DNA from: Microvirga splendida
GTDB taxonomy: Bacteria > Pseudomonadota > Alphaproteobacteria > Rhizobiales > Beijerinckiaceae
Direction of reading: 5' to 3'
Assembly (NCBI RefSeq): GCF_016427565.1
Contig: NZ_JAELXT010000018.1
Location: 33,884-97,883 of the forward strand
DNA length: 64,000 nucleotides
The stretch's first letter is position 1. The number at the start of each line of letters is the position of its first letter. Positions 7,716 to 17,864 of this stretch are shown piece after piece. The notes beneath the pieces are model-generated. The model did no database searches and had not been told where the DNA came from. It saw only the letters and a list, made by a program, of their open reading frames with translations. A program made the position numbers and the translations under genes.

Positions 7716-8988
7716 GTGCGCCGGATCCCACGCGATGCCAGTCTCGACAGCACCCTGGCCCTGCTCCGCGAGCCTTACGACTTCGTGTCCAACCGCTGCC
7801 GACGCCACGGCACCGACTTGTTCGAGACCCGTATCATGCTCCGCAGGACCATCTGCATGACCGGACCGGATGCGACCAGGCTGTTCTACGACCCGGACCG
7901 GTTCATCCGGCATGGCGCCATGCCGGATGAACCGGTCCGGGCCACGCTGCTCGGCAAGGGCGGCATCCAGGGCCTGGACGATCAGGACCATCGGCACCGC
8001 AAGCGGATGTTCCTCTCGCTGATGAGGCCCGAGAGCATCGGACGGTTGGGCGACCTCGTTGCGGATCACTGGCAGGCCCAGGCCCGAGAATGGACCTCGA
8101 TGGACCGTGTGGTCCTGTATCCCGAGCTCCATCCGATTCTCACCCGCGCCGTCTGCGCCTGGGCGGGCGTTCCGCTCGCCGAAGGGGAGGTCATCCGCAG
8201 GACAAGGCAATTGGTGGCGATGTTCGATGCCGCGGGCTCGGTGGGGCCGAGGCATCTGTGGTCGCGTCTGGCCCGTCGGCGTGCGGAGCGGTGGATCGAA
8301 GGCATCGTCGAGCAGGTGCGGGCCGGTCGTCTCAGCCCACCGGAGCAGAGCCCACTTCATGTCATCGCAGCGTACAAAGGGCTGGATGGCACGCTGCTGC
8401 CCGCCCGCGTGGCCGCCGTGGCGGTGCTGAACCTCCTGCGCCCGACGGTGGCCGTTTCCGTCTTCATCACCTTCGCCGCGCACGCGCTGCACCTCCACCC
8501 CGAATGCCGGCAGAAACTTCAGGATGATGACGGGTACACAGACCTCTTCGTGCAGGAGGTGCGCCGGGTCTATTCGTTCTTCCCGGCCGTGATGGCGCGG
8601 GTCCGGGACGACTTCGACTGGAGCGGTTACCACTTCCCGCGGGGCACCAGCGTCATGCTCGACCTATACGGCACCGACAACGATTTCGCGGACCTGGGAC
8701 AGGCCGGGAGAGTTCCGGCCGGAGCGGTTCCGGCAGTGGGACCAAAGCCCATTCAACTTCATCCCCCAAGGCGGAGGCGAGCATCACGTGACCCACCGCT
8801 GCCCGGGCGAGTGGATCACCATCGGGCTGATGAAGGTCGCGTTGGGCTTCCTCGCGGGAGGCATGGTGTACAACGTGCCCGAGGAGGACCTGCGGATCGA
8901 CAGCGCCAGGCTCCCGGCGCTGCTGCGAAGCCGCTTCATCGTGTGCAACGTCCAACTAAAAGGAGATCCACAGCATGAGCGGCGATGA
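7716..8988 (+). pseudogene. CYP152-type fatty-acid peroxygenase (P450), frameshifted
   Basis: The product closely follows CYP152 enzymes (BSbeta/SPalpha), which use hydrogen peroxide to hydroxylate or decarboxylate fatty acids. Recognisable parts are SLDSTLALLREPYDF near the N-terminus, ICMTGPDA, GIQGLDDQDHRHRKRMFL, VGPRHLW, and LLRPTVAVSVF with the Arg-Pro pair that binds the substrate carboxylate. The reading frame breaks after LDLYGTDND: removing one T from the run at 8684-8686 restores SRTWDRPGEFRPERF and then the haem-ligand motif HRCPGEW. As given, the cysteine ligand falls in another frame, so no active enzyme would be made. A sequencing error is possible. The start is GTG 7716 (or TTG 7710). 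The end overlaps the next gene by 14 bp. Confidence 0.88.
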
Positions 8989-9607
8989 CGATGACGACAA
9001 CAAGATCCAGGATTACTCCCACGTCACCCCGGCCTATCAGCGCGCCTTGTGGATCGTCGTCGTGCTCAACGTCGGCTATGGACTAGCCGAGATCGTGGCC
9101 GGGTTCGTCTCCGGATCCCAGGCCCTGAAGGCGGACGCCCTCGACTTCCTGGGCGACGGCACCATCACGCTCCTGGGCCTTCTCGCCATCGGGTGGAGCC
9201 TGATCTGGCGCGCCCGCTCCGCGCTGCTGCAGGGCATTTTCCTTGGACTTCTCGGCCTCGGTGTTCTTGTTACCTCCGTCTACCGGGTCTTCGTTCTCCA
9301 GCAACCCGAGGCCGATATCATGGGCGTCTTTGGGGGCATCGCGCTGGCTGTCAACGTGGTCTCGGCCTGGGTGCTGCTGCCGCATCGGAGCGGAGATGCC
9401 AATGTCCGGGCCGTGTGGCTGTTCAGCCGGAACGATGCCATCGGCAACGCGGCGGTGATCATCGCCGCCGGCCTCGTTGCCTGGACCGCAACCCCGTGGC
9501 CCGACCTTGTCGTCGCAGGTGTGATCGCGGGGCTGTTCCTCCAGTCATCCTGGGCCATCATCAAGGATGCCCGCCGCGACCTCAAAGTCGCTCAGTTGCC
9601 GGCCTGA
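8975..9607 (+). CDS. Cation-efflux (CDF-like) membrane protein
   Basis: This 210-residue protein has about six transmembrane helices and two metal-site-like motifs, ADALDFLGD near residue 50 and SRNDAIGN near residue 150. They correspond to the helix 2 and helix 5 sites of cation diffusion facilitators. It lacks the cytoplasmic C-terminal domain of full CDF proteins (about 300 residues), which is normal for the short family often annotated simply as cation transporter. An acidic N-terminus (DDDDD) precedes the first helix. It presumably exports Zn, Co or Cd with the P1B-ATPase of the same operon. A ribosome site (AAAGGAG) lies just upstream of ATG 8975. Confidence 0.85.
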   Translation: MSGDDDDDNKIQDYSHVTPAYQRALWIVVVLNVGYGLAEIVAGFVSGSQALKADALDFLGDGTITLLGLLAIGWSLIWRARSALLQGIFLGLLGLGVLVTSVYRVFVLQQPEADIMGVFGGIALAVNVVSAWVLLPHRSGDANVRAVWLFSRNDAIGNAAVIIAAGLVAWTATPWPDLVVAGVIAGLFLQSSWAIIKDARRDLKVAQLPA

Positions 9608-9676
9608 TCGCCGTGCTCAGGGGCGACAACGATGCACTATCAAATCCTGGGATCAAGCACCTAAACGTCGCGCAAA

Positions 9677-10225
9677 TTACACCGTCTCCCCTTGGCCAAT
9701 TACGACCTTCGTGTCAGACACGAAGGCATAGGGCGGGATTGGCAAGTTAATCGGAGCCGGGCCACCACGGACACGGCCGGACGTGTCAAACACCGAGCCG
9801 TGGCAGGGGCAGAACCAGCCTTTATACTCACCTTGATGGCTGAGCGGTACGCAGCCGAGGTGGGTGCAGTTTCCGTAAACGACCAGCCATTGGGTACGAT
9901 TCGGCTTAACACGGGCCGAGTCGGGCTGTGGATCGCGCAGGGTCGAGAGGTTAACATCCTCAGCGGCCTTGATCTCCTCCGCCGTGCGATGGCGAATGAA
10001 GACCAGCTGGCCGCGCCAGAAAAGCTTCACGAGCTGCCCTTCAGCAATGGGTTCCAGATCAATTTCGACTGGAGCGCCGGCTGCCACGGTCGCCGCGTCC
10101 GGCGCCAAAGACTGGATGAAAGGCCACACTAGGAGAGAGCCGCCGACGGCAGCAGCTGCGCCAGTTGCGATGAACAGGAAGTCGCGTCGTGTCGGCTCAA
10201 CGACGTGAGGAGTGATCTCGGCCAC
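9677..10225 (-). CDS. petA: Rieske iron-sulfur protein of the cytochrome bc1 complex (orphan copy)
   Basis: This 182-residue protein begins with a twin-arginine region (TRRDFLFIATGAAAAVG) forming the membrane anchor. The Rieske fold has CTHLGC and CPCHGS, supplying two Cys and two His to the [2Fe-2S] cluster. It normally transfers electrons from ubiquinol to cytochrome c1. I choose GTG 10225 (VAEITPHVV) because GGAG lies six bases upstream and the length then matches alphaproteobacterial PetA; an ATG at 10351 would add an atypical extension. No cytochrome b or c1 gene is near, so this is a solitary, probably second, copy that would serve a complex encoded elsewhere. Confidence 0.92.
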   Translation of the reverse strand: MAEITPHVVEPTRRDFLFIATGAAAAVGGSLLVWPFIQSLAPDAATVAAGAPVEIDLEPIAEGQLVKLFWRGQLVFIRHRTAEEIKAAEDVNLSTLRDPQPDSARVKPNRTQWLVVYGNCTHLGCVPLSHQGEYKGWFCPCHGSVFDTSGRVRGGPAPINLPIPPYAFVSDTKVVIGQGETV

Positions 10226-10453
10226 TTGAAGCTCCAGCACTTTGTAATGATGAAGGGCGCGTCTGTATGCCGTGGAAGCTAGAGCAAAGAGAATCACATT
10301 TATGTTATGGGGTGCTTCCAATGGCGCATCACTCGCAAAAAATGCGTTCATGGAGTTGTTTCGTTTTAGATACTGCTGGCGAATAGGTTGGAGCGGTTGA
10401 GGCGGGCTCGGCGTCAGGCTGTGGGAACTTGAGTCCCAGACCTGGAGGGTTCC

Positions 10454-11690
10454 ATGTCGCTCCGCCCCACTTTGGTTGGGGATGTCCCAGCTTCGACCGC
10501 AACCATCGCTCACGCGGTCATTCCCCGTGACAATCCTTATCTGCTCTTGCGCGACCGGCTCGGGACGATTTTCACTGACGCCCAGTTCGCGCCACTCTTC
10601 GCCCGGTGTGGGCAGCCAGCCAAATGCCCGTGGCGGTTGGCCCTTGTGACTCTGCTCCAGTTTGCCGAGAACCTCTCTGATCGCCAATCAGCCGATGCTG
10701 TCCGCAGCCGCATCGATTGGAAATACCTGCTGGGACTGGAACTCACCGACCTTAGCTTCGATGCTTCGGTTCTGCGCGAATTCTGCAGTCGTCTTTTGAC
10801 GAAAGGCGCAGAAGAGCAGATGCTCGATACGCTGCTCGCATTATGCCGTGAGCAAAAGCTGTGGAGCGCTATGGCCAGCGAGCGGGCAATCGTGACGTGT
10901 CGCAAGTCGAGGCGAAGCGGCGGACCCACGCCGACCAGATTGGTCGTGATGATCATCAGGTGCTTGCGGCCACCATGGCTCCTGGTGCGCCAATATGGCT
11001 GTGCGAGATCCCGACTGTTGAATTCCTGCGGTAAGTCTGGACCCAAAGCTTCTTTCTCATCAACAATGCTCCACCTGCGGGATCTAAGGCTGGCGCACCC
11101 CGTGGGTCCACTCGCCTGATGCAACGGCGGACCCAACAAGAGGGGCTTGCGCCTTCATCGCTGATCGCTGCTTCACACTATGATCCGGAGGTGCACTACG
11201 CCAAGAAGGGGTCAACGACCTGGATTGTCTACAAGGTGCATCTGACCGAAACTTGCGACGAGCCCGGGCTGCACCCGATCACGCATGTGGAGACCTCGCT
11301 GGCGCCTGTCGTTGATCATGAGGCTCTCGATGACATCCATGCGGCGCTCGAAGCCAGGGGGCTGCTACCCGACATCCATCTTGTCGACGCCGGTAATGTC
11401 GTGACCGACCAACTTGTAGCCAGTTGGAAGAGAGGCGTGAGGCGCAGCCCACCTTCGCAAGCGAGAACCAGCAGCGCGCCGGCATCGAAGTCACAATCTC
11501 GGCGGGAGCCTGGGCCCTGCACTCGCAGCGCTCCCGCTCCACCGGATTGACAAAGACGCACTTGAAACACGTGTTGATCGTGGCGGCCATGAACCTCATC
11601 CGGATCTGCGCCTGTCTCGGCGGCACATCGCCCGCGCAAACCCGTCAATCCGCATTCATCAAGCTTGTGAAGCTCCCGATTGGTGCATAA
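10454..11690 (+). pseudogene. IS1182-type transposase remnant
   Basis: The first 140 codons give the N-terminal domain of an IS1182/IS1380-like transposase (LFARCGQPAKCPWRLALV, then FAENLSDRQSADAVRSRIDW). The frame then changes. A middle part resumes at about 11119 (HYDPEVHYAKKGSTTWIVYK, then HITHVETSLAP). The C-terminal end appears in a third frame up to 11690 (VAAMNLIRICACLGG). Several indels, plus loss of the catalytic-core segment, make it inactive. No clean terminal repeats were found. Confidence 0.85.
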
Positions 11691-11783
11691 TGGATTCGCC
11701 AGCAGTACCTTTGTCTAAGCAAGTCCAAGCAGCCCATTGCCAGCCATAGAGGATGGCAATGGGCGCAAAGGTGGGAGAAACAT

Positions 11784-12791
11784 GTGCGCTTAAACGGGGA
11801 TGGTCAATTCAGGGGCAAGGTCGGACAACGCCTCGTACTTGTCGATCTAGTCCGCGGGCTCGCGATCATTGGTGTGGTATTTTACCACCTCGCGTGGGAT
11901 CTCAGCTTTCTGGGCATTGTGGGCGTAGACGTCGGCCGCGATCCGGCCTGGATCGCCTTCGCCCGGGTGCTGGCCGGGAGTTTCGTAGGCCTGGTCGGCG
12001 TCAGTCTCGTGCTGGCCCATCACCAGGGTATCCGATGGGGAGCCTTTTGGAGGCGCATCGGCATTCTCGCTGCCGCTGCGGTAGCCATCACGGCCGCAAC
12101 GCTTCTGACCTTTCCTCAGACCTTCATCTACTTCGGCATCCTCCACGCAATAGCGCTGTTCAGCGTCTTGGCGCTACCCTTCCTGCGCGCTCCGACATGG
12201 GTAGTCATGGCAGGTGCGGCCCTGGTCTTCACAGTTCCAGTCCTTTTCCGCTCGCCGACTTTCAACGAGCGCTGGCTTGCCTGGATCGGTCTCGGCACCG
12301 CGCCAACGCCCTCCAATGATTTCGAGCCTCTCTTCCCCTGGTTTGGGCTGGTGCTTTTGGGGATCGTCATCGGCCGAGGTCTGCTCTCATCCAGAGTGGC
12401 AACGAAACTGCGCTGGCAGCCCCAAGCTGCCTTTCTGCGGTTTCTCCTCACGGCCGGACGGCAGAGCCTCGTCATTTATCTGGCGCACCAGCCAATCCTG
12501 CTCGGAATACTTTATCCTGTGGTATGGATTTGGCCTCCAGACTCCACTACCGTGGATGCATCATTCCTTCAGGCTTGTCGCACCAGCTGTGTCGGCACTG
12601 GAGAGAGTAGTGCAACATGTCAGTCCGCCTGCGACTGCTCGGCTCGCGAACTGAAGAGGGCAGGGCTGTGGAGCCTTGTCGAGCAGCCGCAACTCACACC
12701 GGATCAGCGAAACCGGATCGATGAGGCTGCCAAAATGTGCTTTGGCGCTGCGCAACGCCCCATTCCCGGTAAAGGATCAACGACTCGGTGA
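11784..12791 (+). CDS. DUF1624 membrane protein (acyltransferase-like)
   Basis: This integral membrane protein of 335 residues starts with the DUF1624 signature RLVLVDLVRGLAIIGVVFYHLAWDLS and continues through about seven hydrophobic helices. A cytoplasmic tail follows with several cysteines (about residues 258-285). The family is related to heparan-alpha-glucosaminide N-acetyltransferase and acyltransferase_3 proteins and may acylate an envelope glycan, but no substrate is known. The start is GTG 11784, seven bases after GGGAGA. It follows IS1182 debris and has no clear operon partner. Confidence 0.85.
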   Translation: MRLNGDGQFRGKVGQRLVLVDLVRGLAIIGVVFYHLAWDLSFLGIVGVDVGRDPAWIAFARVLAGSFVGLVGVSLVLAHHQGIRWGAFWRRIGILAAAAVAITAATLLTFPQTFIYFGILHAIALFSVLALPFLRAPTWVVMAGAALVFTVPVLFRSPTFNERWLAWIGLGTAPTPSNDFEPLFPWFGLVLLGIVIGRGLLSSRVATKLRWQPQAAFLRFLLTAGRQSLVIYLAHQPILLGILYPVVWIWPPDSTTVDASFLQACRTSCVGTGESSATCQSACDCSARELKRAGLWSLVEQPQLTPDQRNRIDEAAKMCFGAAQRPIPGKGSTTR

Positions 12792-13315
12792 ATCTTCGTC
12801 CAGACAGGCTCGGAAGTTGCAACGTCGATGGCTGCCAGCCAAACTCAACCTGATGCGATCCCTTAACCTTCGCTCCGCACCTCCCTCAAGCACCTTCAAA
12901 ACACGTCCCCCTGTCTCGGCAGACGCTCACATGGCGTGCCAAAGGACCGGCTGCGATCGGGACTGTCCGCAAGGCTCTCTCGGCTCAAACCATGAACCCG
13001 AGCGGGTGAGTTGTTGAGAGAAGGTTTGCAAAGTGCCCCGCGATTAGACGACCTTATCAGAACCGATCAATCAGGCGAATGGGTCCCGCGATATAGGTTT
13101 CCCGCATCCTCTCCTCAAGCAGCCACGCGGACTCAGATCTTTGGCAGAAGACTTCTGCAACCTAGCATCCAAGCCTCTCTCAAGCTTATCGCTGGCTCGA
13201 CAAACCATCGGCCGATCGCTAAAGAACCGATCTATTAGCCGGCAATATTAATCAACGGATCTTGAACGAGTCTTGATTGAAGGCTGCCGGGTCTCTTTGT
13301 CCGACCGGAGCACAA
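12792..13315. other. Intergenic stretch without a recognisable gene
   Basis: Only short, unconvincing open frames occur here and no family could be recognised. The last 80 bases are AT-richer and probably contain the promoter of the Na/Pi cotransporter gene. Confidence 0.4.
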
Positions 13316-14950
13316 ATGCCCTCCTTTGTCACCTTGATCCGTCTTATCGGAGAGGTTGCGCTTCTCTTCTGGGGGGTCGACATGGCCAAGACCGGTATGC
13401 TGCGCGCGCTCGGCAGCGATCTGCGCTGGATCTTGGGAATCGGACTGAAAACCCGGCTCCAAGCCTTCGCCTCTGGCGCAGCCGTGGGCTTTCTCCTCCC
13501 AAGCAGCACCGCAACCGTCCTCATGCTGACCTCCTTCTCCGCAACCGGAGTGATCGACCTCGTTCTGGCCCTTGCAGCGTTGCTCGGTGCTAACGTGGGT
13601 GCAACATTGGCCGTCCAGATCGTGTCGCTGGATATTTCCTCGACATTCCCGATCCTGATTCTCGGCGGCTTCATTGCTGGTCGAAGGGGAACGTCGAGCC
13701 GTGTGCGGGACCTCGGCCAAGCTGCTATCGGGCTCGGCCTTATTTTTCTCTCTTTGACTCTGTTGGCCGGCACCCTGCGGCTACCCGGGATACCGGTGGT
13801 CTTGAAGGACATGCTTGCCTCGTCAGATCAGGCACTGCTTATCGCAATAGCTGGGGTGCTTGGATGGGCGGTCCATTCCAGCGTGACTGCCATGCTCTTG
13901 ATCATGTCGCTCGCCACTGCTGGAGTTATCACCAGTGGTTCTACCTTGGCGATGGTACTGGGGGCCCATATCGGAGCGGCTCTACACTCTCTTATTGAGG
14001 GGAAAAGCCGGGGCTCTGTCAGGCTTCGCGTTTCAGCGGGGAACTTGGTAGTCAACCTTATTGGCTGCGCTCTAGCCCTCCCGTTCATCGACGCGATCGC
14101 ATTGGCATTGACTGACCTAGGGTCACAACCGGCTCGGATAGCGGCGAATTTCCATATGCTCTTCAACATCCTTTTGGCCATGATCTTTATTCAGTTATTG
14201 CCATGGCTTGCGGTACTTCTTCGGAAAATGTTTCCGGACCGTCCCAGAGCACCAGCGCCAGATGTTCCGCAGCACCTTGATGTGGATGACCTCAATATTC
14301 CGTCAATGGCCTTGTCGAATGCAACGCAGGAGGCGATCCGCCTGGCGGATGTAGTCAGGAGCATGTTGCGAACGTCACAAGACCTCTTTCGTGACGGCGA
14401 TCTCACTTGTGTCATGTCGGTTAGGAAAATGGACAACGTGGTCGATAGTCTCTACGGCGCAATCTATCGCTATTTAGGTGCAATCGAGCCTGCGGCCCTC
14501 GGCGAGGAACAAGCACGGCGGCTGTCCGATATCCTTGTGTTCGTAATTAATCTCGAGCATATCGGCGACATTATCGACAATAACCTCATGGAACTGGCTG
14601 CCAAGCGGATCAAGCATCATCTATGCCTTCCGGAGGAAGCCCTCATGGATATCGCTCAGATGCATGAAATGCTCCTCGAGCACCTCGATCTGGCTGGATC
14701 CGTTCTGATGATACAGGACGTTCGTTCCGCCCGTCGGCTCGTGGCCGAAAAAGACCAGTTCCGTGAGATTGAGCGTACGCTTTCTGAACGGCATCTCGGA
14801 GAGCTGCGGTCCGGCCAGGTGCCTAATGACGTCAGTGCCTTCCAGCTCGATGTCGTGCGCGACTTGAAACGAGTTGATGCGCATCTCAGCGCCTTAGCAC
14901 GTTCCCTCCTAGAACGGAGCGGCGATCTCCATCCAAGCCGCTTGGCATGA
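13316..14950 (+). CDS. Na/Pi cotransporter family protein (NptA/YjbB type)
   Basis: This 544-residue membrane protein has the two inverted Na_Pi_cotrans repeats, marked by LPSSTATVLMLTSFSATG near residue 60 and HSSVTAMLLIMSLATAGVI near residue 190. A C-terminal PhoU-like helical domain (about residues 330-540) follows. Such proteins move phosphate, often outward in bacteria (YjbB). ATG 13316 gives the expected MPSFVTLIRLIGEVALLFWG start. It stands alone between gaps. Phosphate export or uptake might affect lead or zinc precipitation, but that is speculation. Confidence 0.9.
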   Translation: MPSFVTLIRLIGEVALLFWGVDMAKTGMLRALGSDLRWILGIGLKTRLQAFASGAAVGFLLPSSTATVLMLTSFSATGVIDLVLALAALLGANVGATLAVQIVSLDISSTFPILILGGFIAGRRGTSSRVRDLGQAAIGLGLIFLSLTLLAGTLRLPGIPVVLKDMLASSDQALLIAIAGVLGWAVHSSVTAMLLIMSLATAGVITSGSTLAMVLGAHIGAALHSLIEGKSRGSVRLRVSAGNLVVNLIGCALALPFIDAIALALTDLGSQPARIAANFHMLFNILLAMIFIQLLPWLAVLLRKMFPDRPRAPAPDVPQHLDVDDLNIPSMALSNATQEAIRLADVVRSMLRTSQDLFRDGDLTCVMSVRKMDNVVDSLYGAIYRYLGAIEPAALGEEQARRLSDILVFVINLEHIGDIIDNNLMELAAKRIKHHLCLPEEALMDIAQMHEMLLEHLDLAGSVLMIQDVRSARRLVAEKDQFREIERTLSERHLGELRSGQVPNDVSAFQLDVVRDLKRVDAHLSALARSLLERSGDLHPSRLA

Positions 14951-15112
14951 ATAGGACTCAGGCAAGGAAATCTCTTATAGGCGTTGTCTCGCTGGAAATC
15001 TTCCCGCAAAGCTAACTGCCTCCCATGATTGGTGTTAGAGGATTCGCCGGCAGGCATAGACCTGGGCAAAACCAGTGATCCTCTCACAGCCGCAATTCCT
15101 TGGAATCAGGTG
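14951..15112. other. Short non-coding gap
   Basis: Nothing recognisable was found between the Na/Pi cotransporter stop and the lnt remnant. Confidence 0.4.
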
Positions 15113-15560
15113 CTATGCGTCGTCACCCGGCGCTGTGTCCGCCGGAGCAGAGTGCCGCCAGCACCGCAGGCTGTAGCCATCCTCGAAACACGTGCGGGTG
15201 GGCCAGCAGCGCAAAGAGCCCGTTAAACAGGCCAAGCTCAGGCTGACGATGGCGATCCAGCCCAGACCTTGCAAGGCCGCCGGGCCGAAAGCAAAGCTTT
15301 TCTGGATCCAGTGCAGCGACATTATGAAGAAACCGACACCGAACAGCCATCCACCAAGACTATTCGCAATCAGACCTCTCAGGTGTCGAAGGGCGATGAG
15401 ATGGCAGGTCAAAGCGATCAGCGCCACTGGCTACCAGGAGAGGGATGCAAACCCCAGTCCGTACAACACCCCAAGAACGACCTGGAGTGTAAGGCTCACG
15501 CTGGTCTTGCCTATGCTCGATAGGGCAAAGCCCCGAACACCCTCCATTCTGACTGAGATC
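15113..15560 (-). pseudogene. lnt: Remnant of apolipoprotein N-acyltransferase (N-terminal part)
   Basis: Read on the minus strand, the segment aligns with the N-terminal membrane region of the intact Lnt at 45351-46982. LGVLYGLGFASLSW is followed by an in-frame TAG where the intact protein has a second tryptophan. Then come PVALIALTCHLIALRHL, GWLFGVGFFIMSLHWIQKSF and AFGPAALQGLGWIAIVSLSL. A frameshift follows (the LGLFNGLFALLAH segment continues in another frame) and similarity stops. The remaining 350 residues, including the nitrilase-like catalytic domain, are absent. It is a decayed paralogue. Confidence 0.82.
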
Positions 15561-15885
15561 ACATCTCCGTCCAACATTGACCTGCCTTGGTTGATTGCAG
15601 CATTCGGCCCGCTGCAACGGGTTGCCGGGGGCTGGTGCTATTGCTTCCCGTCTCAGACACGGAGCATCGTAAGAGCGACACGGCGTGCGCCCCCGCTGGT
15701 TTGTCACCATTCAACCGAGGACTGGTCAAAAGTGGATCAATGATGGCCTTCCCGATTTCCTGATCTGCGAGTAGGCTTGAAGAGCGACGATCGAGTGCCC
15801 CTAACTACGGGATTGCAGAACCCAGCCGGGCGTCAACGAGCAATCAGGCCGGGCCCAAACGCTGATCAGAGAGTGGAGATGACCA

Positions 15886-17859
15886 ATGCTCATTGAGGCC
15901 GGACATTATGCCCTTGCGTTGGCTCTGAGCTTATCTTTGATCCAGCTCATCGTGCCGCTCTGGGGTGCGCGGGTCAACGATCCTGCCTTGATGGGGGTCG
16001 CGCCGGCCACCGCCCTGGCGGTGGCGGGCTGTGTTGCCTTTGCCTTTCTGGCGCTGACAGCCGCTTATGTGACCTCCGACTTCTCGGTTCTGAACGTGGT
16101 CGCAAACTCCCACTCGACCAAGCCGATGATCTACAAAATCTCGGGTGTGTGGGGAAACCACGAGGGCTCGATGCTCCTCTGGGTTCTGATCCTGACCTTG
16201 TTCGGGGCCATTCTTGCAATGGCAAAGGATGCAGTGCCGCAGCGGCTTCGGGCCAACACGCTTGCAGTTCAAGCATCGATCACCCTGGCGTTTCTGCTCT
16301 ACCTGCTCATCGTCTCAAACCCCTTCACGCGGGTCACTCCCGCTCCGCTCGAGGGGCAGGATCTGAACCCGCTGCTGCAGGATTTCGGGCTCGCGATTCA
16401 TCCGCCACTCCTCTACCTCGGCTATGTGGGCTTCTCGATCTCCTTCGCCTTCGCCGTGGCAGCCCTGATCGGCGGGCGCATTGATGCGGTCTGGGCGAGA
16501 ATCGTGCGCCCCTGGACTCTCGGGGCCTGGATCTTCCTGACACTGGGCATCGCTATGGGCTCGTACTGGGCCTACTACGAACTGGGCTGGGGTGGCTGGT
16601 GGTTCTGGGATCCGGTGGAGAACGCATCCTTCATGCCTTGGCTCGCCGGCACAGCCCTCCTGCATTCCACCGTGGTCATGGAGCGCCGGGATGCACTCAA
16701 GGTGTGGACAATCCTGCTCGCCATTCTCACATTCTCGTTATCGCTGCTCGGAACGTTTTTGGTCCGATCCGGCATCCTGACGTCGGTGCACTCCTTCGCC
16801 GTTGATCCGGCCCGTGGCGTCTTTATTCTGGCCATTCTCATCGTCTTTATCGGCGGTTCGCTGACCCTGTTCGCGTGGCGTGCACCGCTCCTGCGGCAGG
16901 GTGGTCTGTTCGCGCCGGTGTCGCGGGAGGGGGCGCTCGTGATGAACAATCTCTTCCTGGCGACTGCCTGCGCAACCGTCTTTATCGGCACGCTCTACCC
17001 GCTGGCCTTGGAGTCACTGACCGGGGAAAAGATTTCGGTCGGAGCGCCCTTCTTCAATTTAACCTTTGTGCCGCTTGTAATTCCGCTTCTCCTGCTTCTG
17101 CCCCTCGGCCAGACCCTAGCCTGGAAACGGGGCGACCTCCTTGGCACGACCCAGCGCCTCTTCTTGGTATTCGGCCTCGCCCTGCTTGCCACTTTCGTTC
17201 TCCTTGCCCTCACGGTCGAAGGGCCCGTTGCAGCGCCGCTCGGCGTTGGTCTCGGCGTGTTTCTGATCCTAGGTTCCCTCAATGAGATCGTGACGCGATC
17301 CTGGCGACGCGGTCAGCCGTTCAGCATTACGTTGCGCAAGGCGGCTGGCCTGCCGCGCTCGGCCTGGGGTATGGTGATGGCTCATGCCGGCGTTGGTCTA
17401 ACCGTGATTGGCATCGCCGCGTCAGCCTGGAGCGTCGAGAATATAGCGACGATTCGCCCGGGTGAGCAGGTCAGAGTAGGGTCATATCAGGCGCGTCTGG
17501 AGAGTGTTCAGCCGAGGACAGGCCCCAACTATCGCGAGGATGTGGCACGGCTGACAGTTGTTCGGGCCGACCGGGCCATTGGCACTGTTGAGACAATGAA
17601 GCGCGTCTATCCAGCCCGAGGCATGCCGACGACGGAAGCCGGCATTCTCACCATCGGGCTCAGCCAAATCTACATCAGTTTTGGGGATGTGCAGGCGGAT
17701 GGTGCGATTGCCATCCGGCTTTACTACAAGCCTCTGATCCTGCTCATCTGGCTTGGCGCGATTGTTATGGCTGCGGGCGGCACCTTATCACTGAGTGACC
17801 GGCGCTTCCGCATCGGAGCGCCAGTGCAGGCGAGGATGGTGCCTGCTCCGGCCGAATAG
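15886..17859 (+). CDS. ccmF: Cytochrome c haem lyase subunit CcmF
   Basis: This 657-residue membrane protein has about 15 helices and the tryptophan-rich WWD motif WGGWWFWDPVENASFMPW near residue 240. Flanking conserved segments include ISGVWGNHEGSMLLWVLILT near residue 85 and LLYLGYVGFSISFAFAV near residue 180. CcmF attaches haem to apocytochrome c in the periplasm with CcmH and CcmE. None of the other ccm genes is adjacent; a CcmG-like protein lies 14 kb away. A GGAG lies before ATG 15886. The gene is bracketed by remnants of lnt and an M23 peptidase gene, so it appears to be inserted or substituted DNA. Confidence 0.95.
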   Translation: MLIEAGHYALALALSLSLIQLIVPLWGARVNDPALMGVAPATALAVAGCVAFAFLALTAAYVTSDFSVLNVVANSHSTKPMIYKISGVWGNHEGSMLLWVLILTLFGAILAMAKDAVPQRLRANTLAVQASITLAFLLYLLIVSNPFTRVTPAPLEGQDLNPLLQDFGLAIHPPLLYLGYVGFSISFAFAVAALIGGRIDAVWARIVRPWTLGAWIFLTLGIAMGSYWAYYELGWGGWWFWDPVENASFMPWLAGTALLHSTVVMERRDALKVWTILLAILTFSLSLLGTFLVRSGILTSVHSFAVDPARGVFILAILIVFIGGSLTLFAWRAPLLRQGGLFAPVSREGALVMNNLFLATACATVFIGTLYPLALESLTGEKISVGAPFFNLTFVPLVIPLLLLLPLGQTLAWKRGDLLGTTQRLFLVFGLALLATFVLLALTVEGPVAAPLGVGLGVFLILGSLNEIVTRSWRRGQPFSITLRKAAGLPRSAWGMVMAHAGVGLTVIGIAASAWSVENIATIRPGEQVRVGSYQARLESVQPRTGPNYREDVARLTVVRADRAIGTVETMKRVYPARGMPTTEAGILTIGLSQIYISFGDVQADGAIAIRLYYKPLILLIWLGAIVMAAGGTLSLSDRRFRIGAPVQARMVPAPAE

Positions 17860-17864
17860 ATGCC

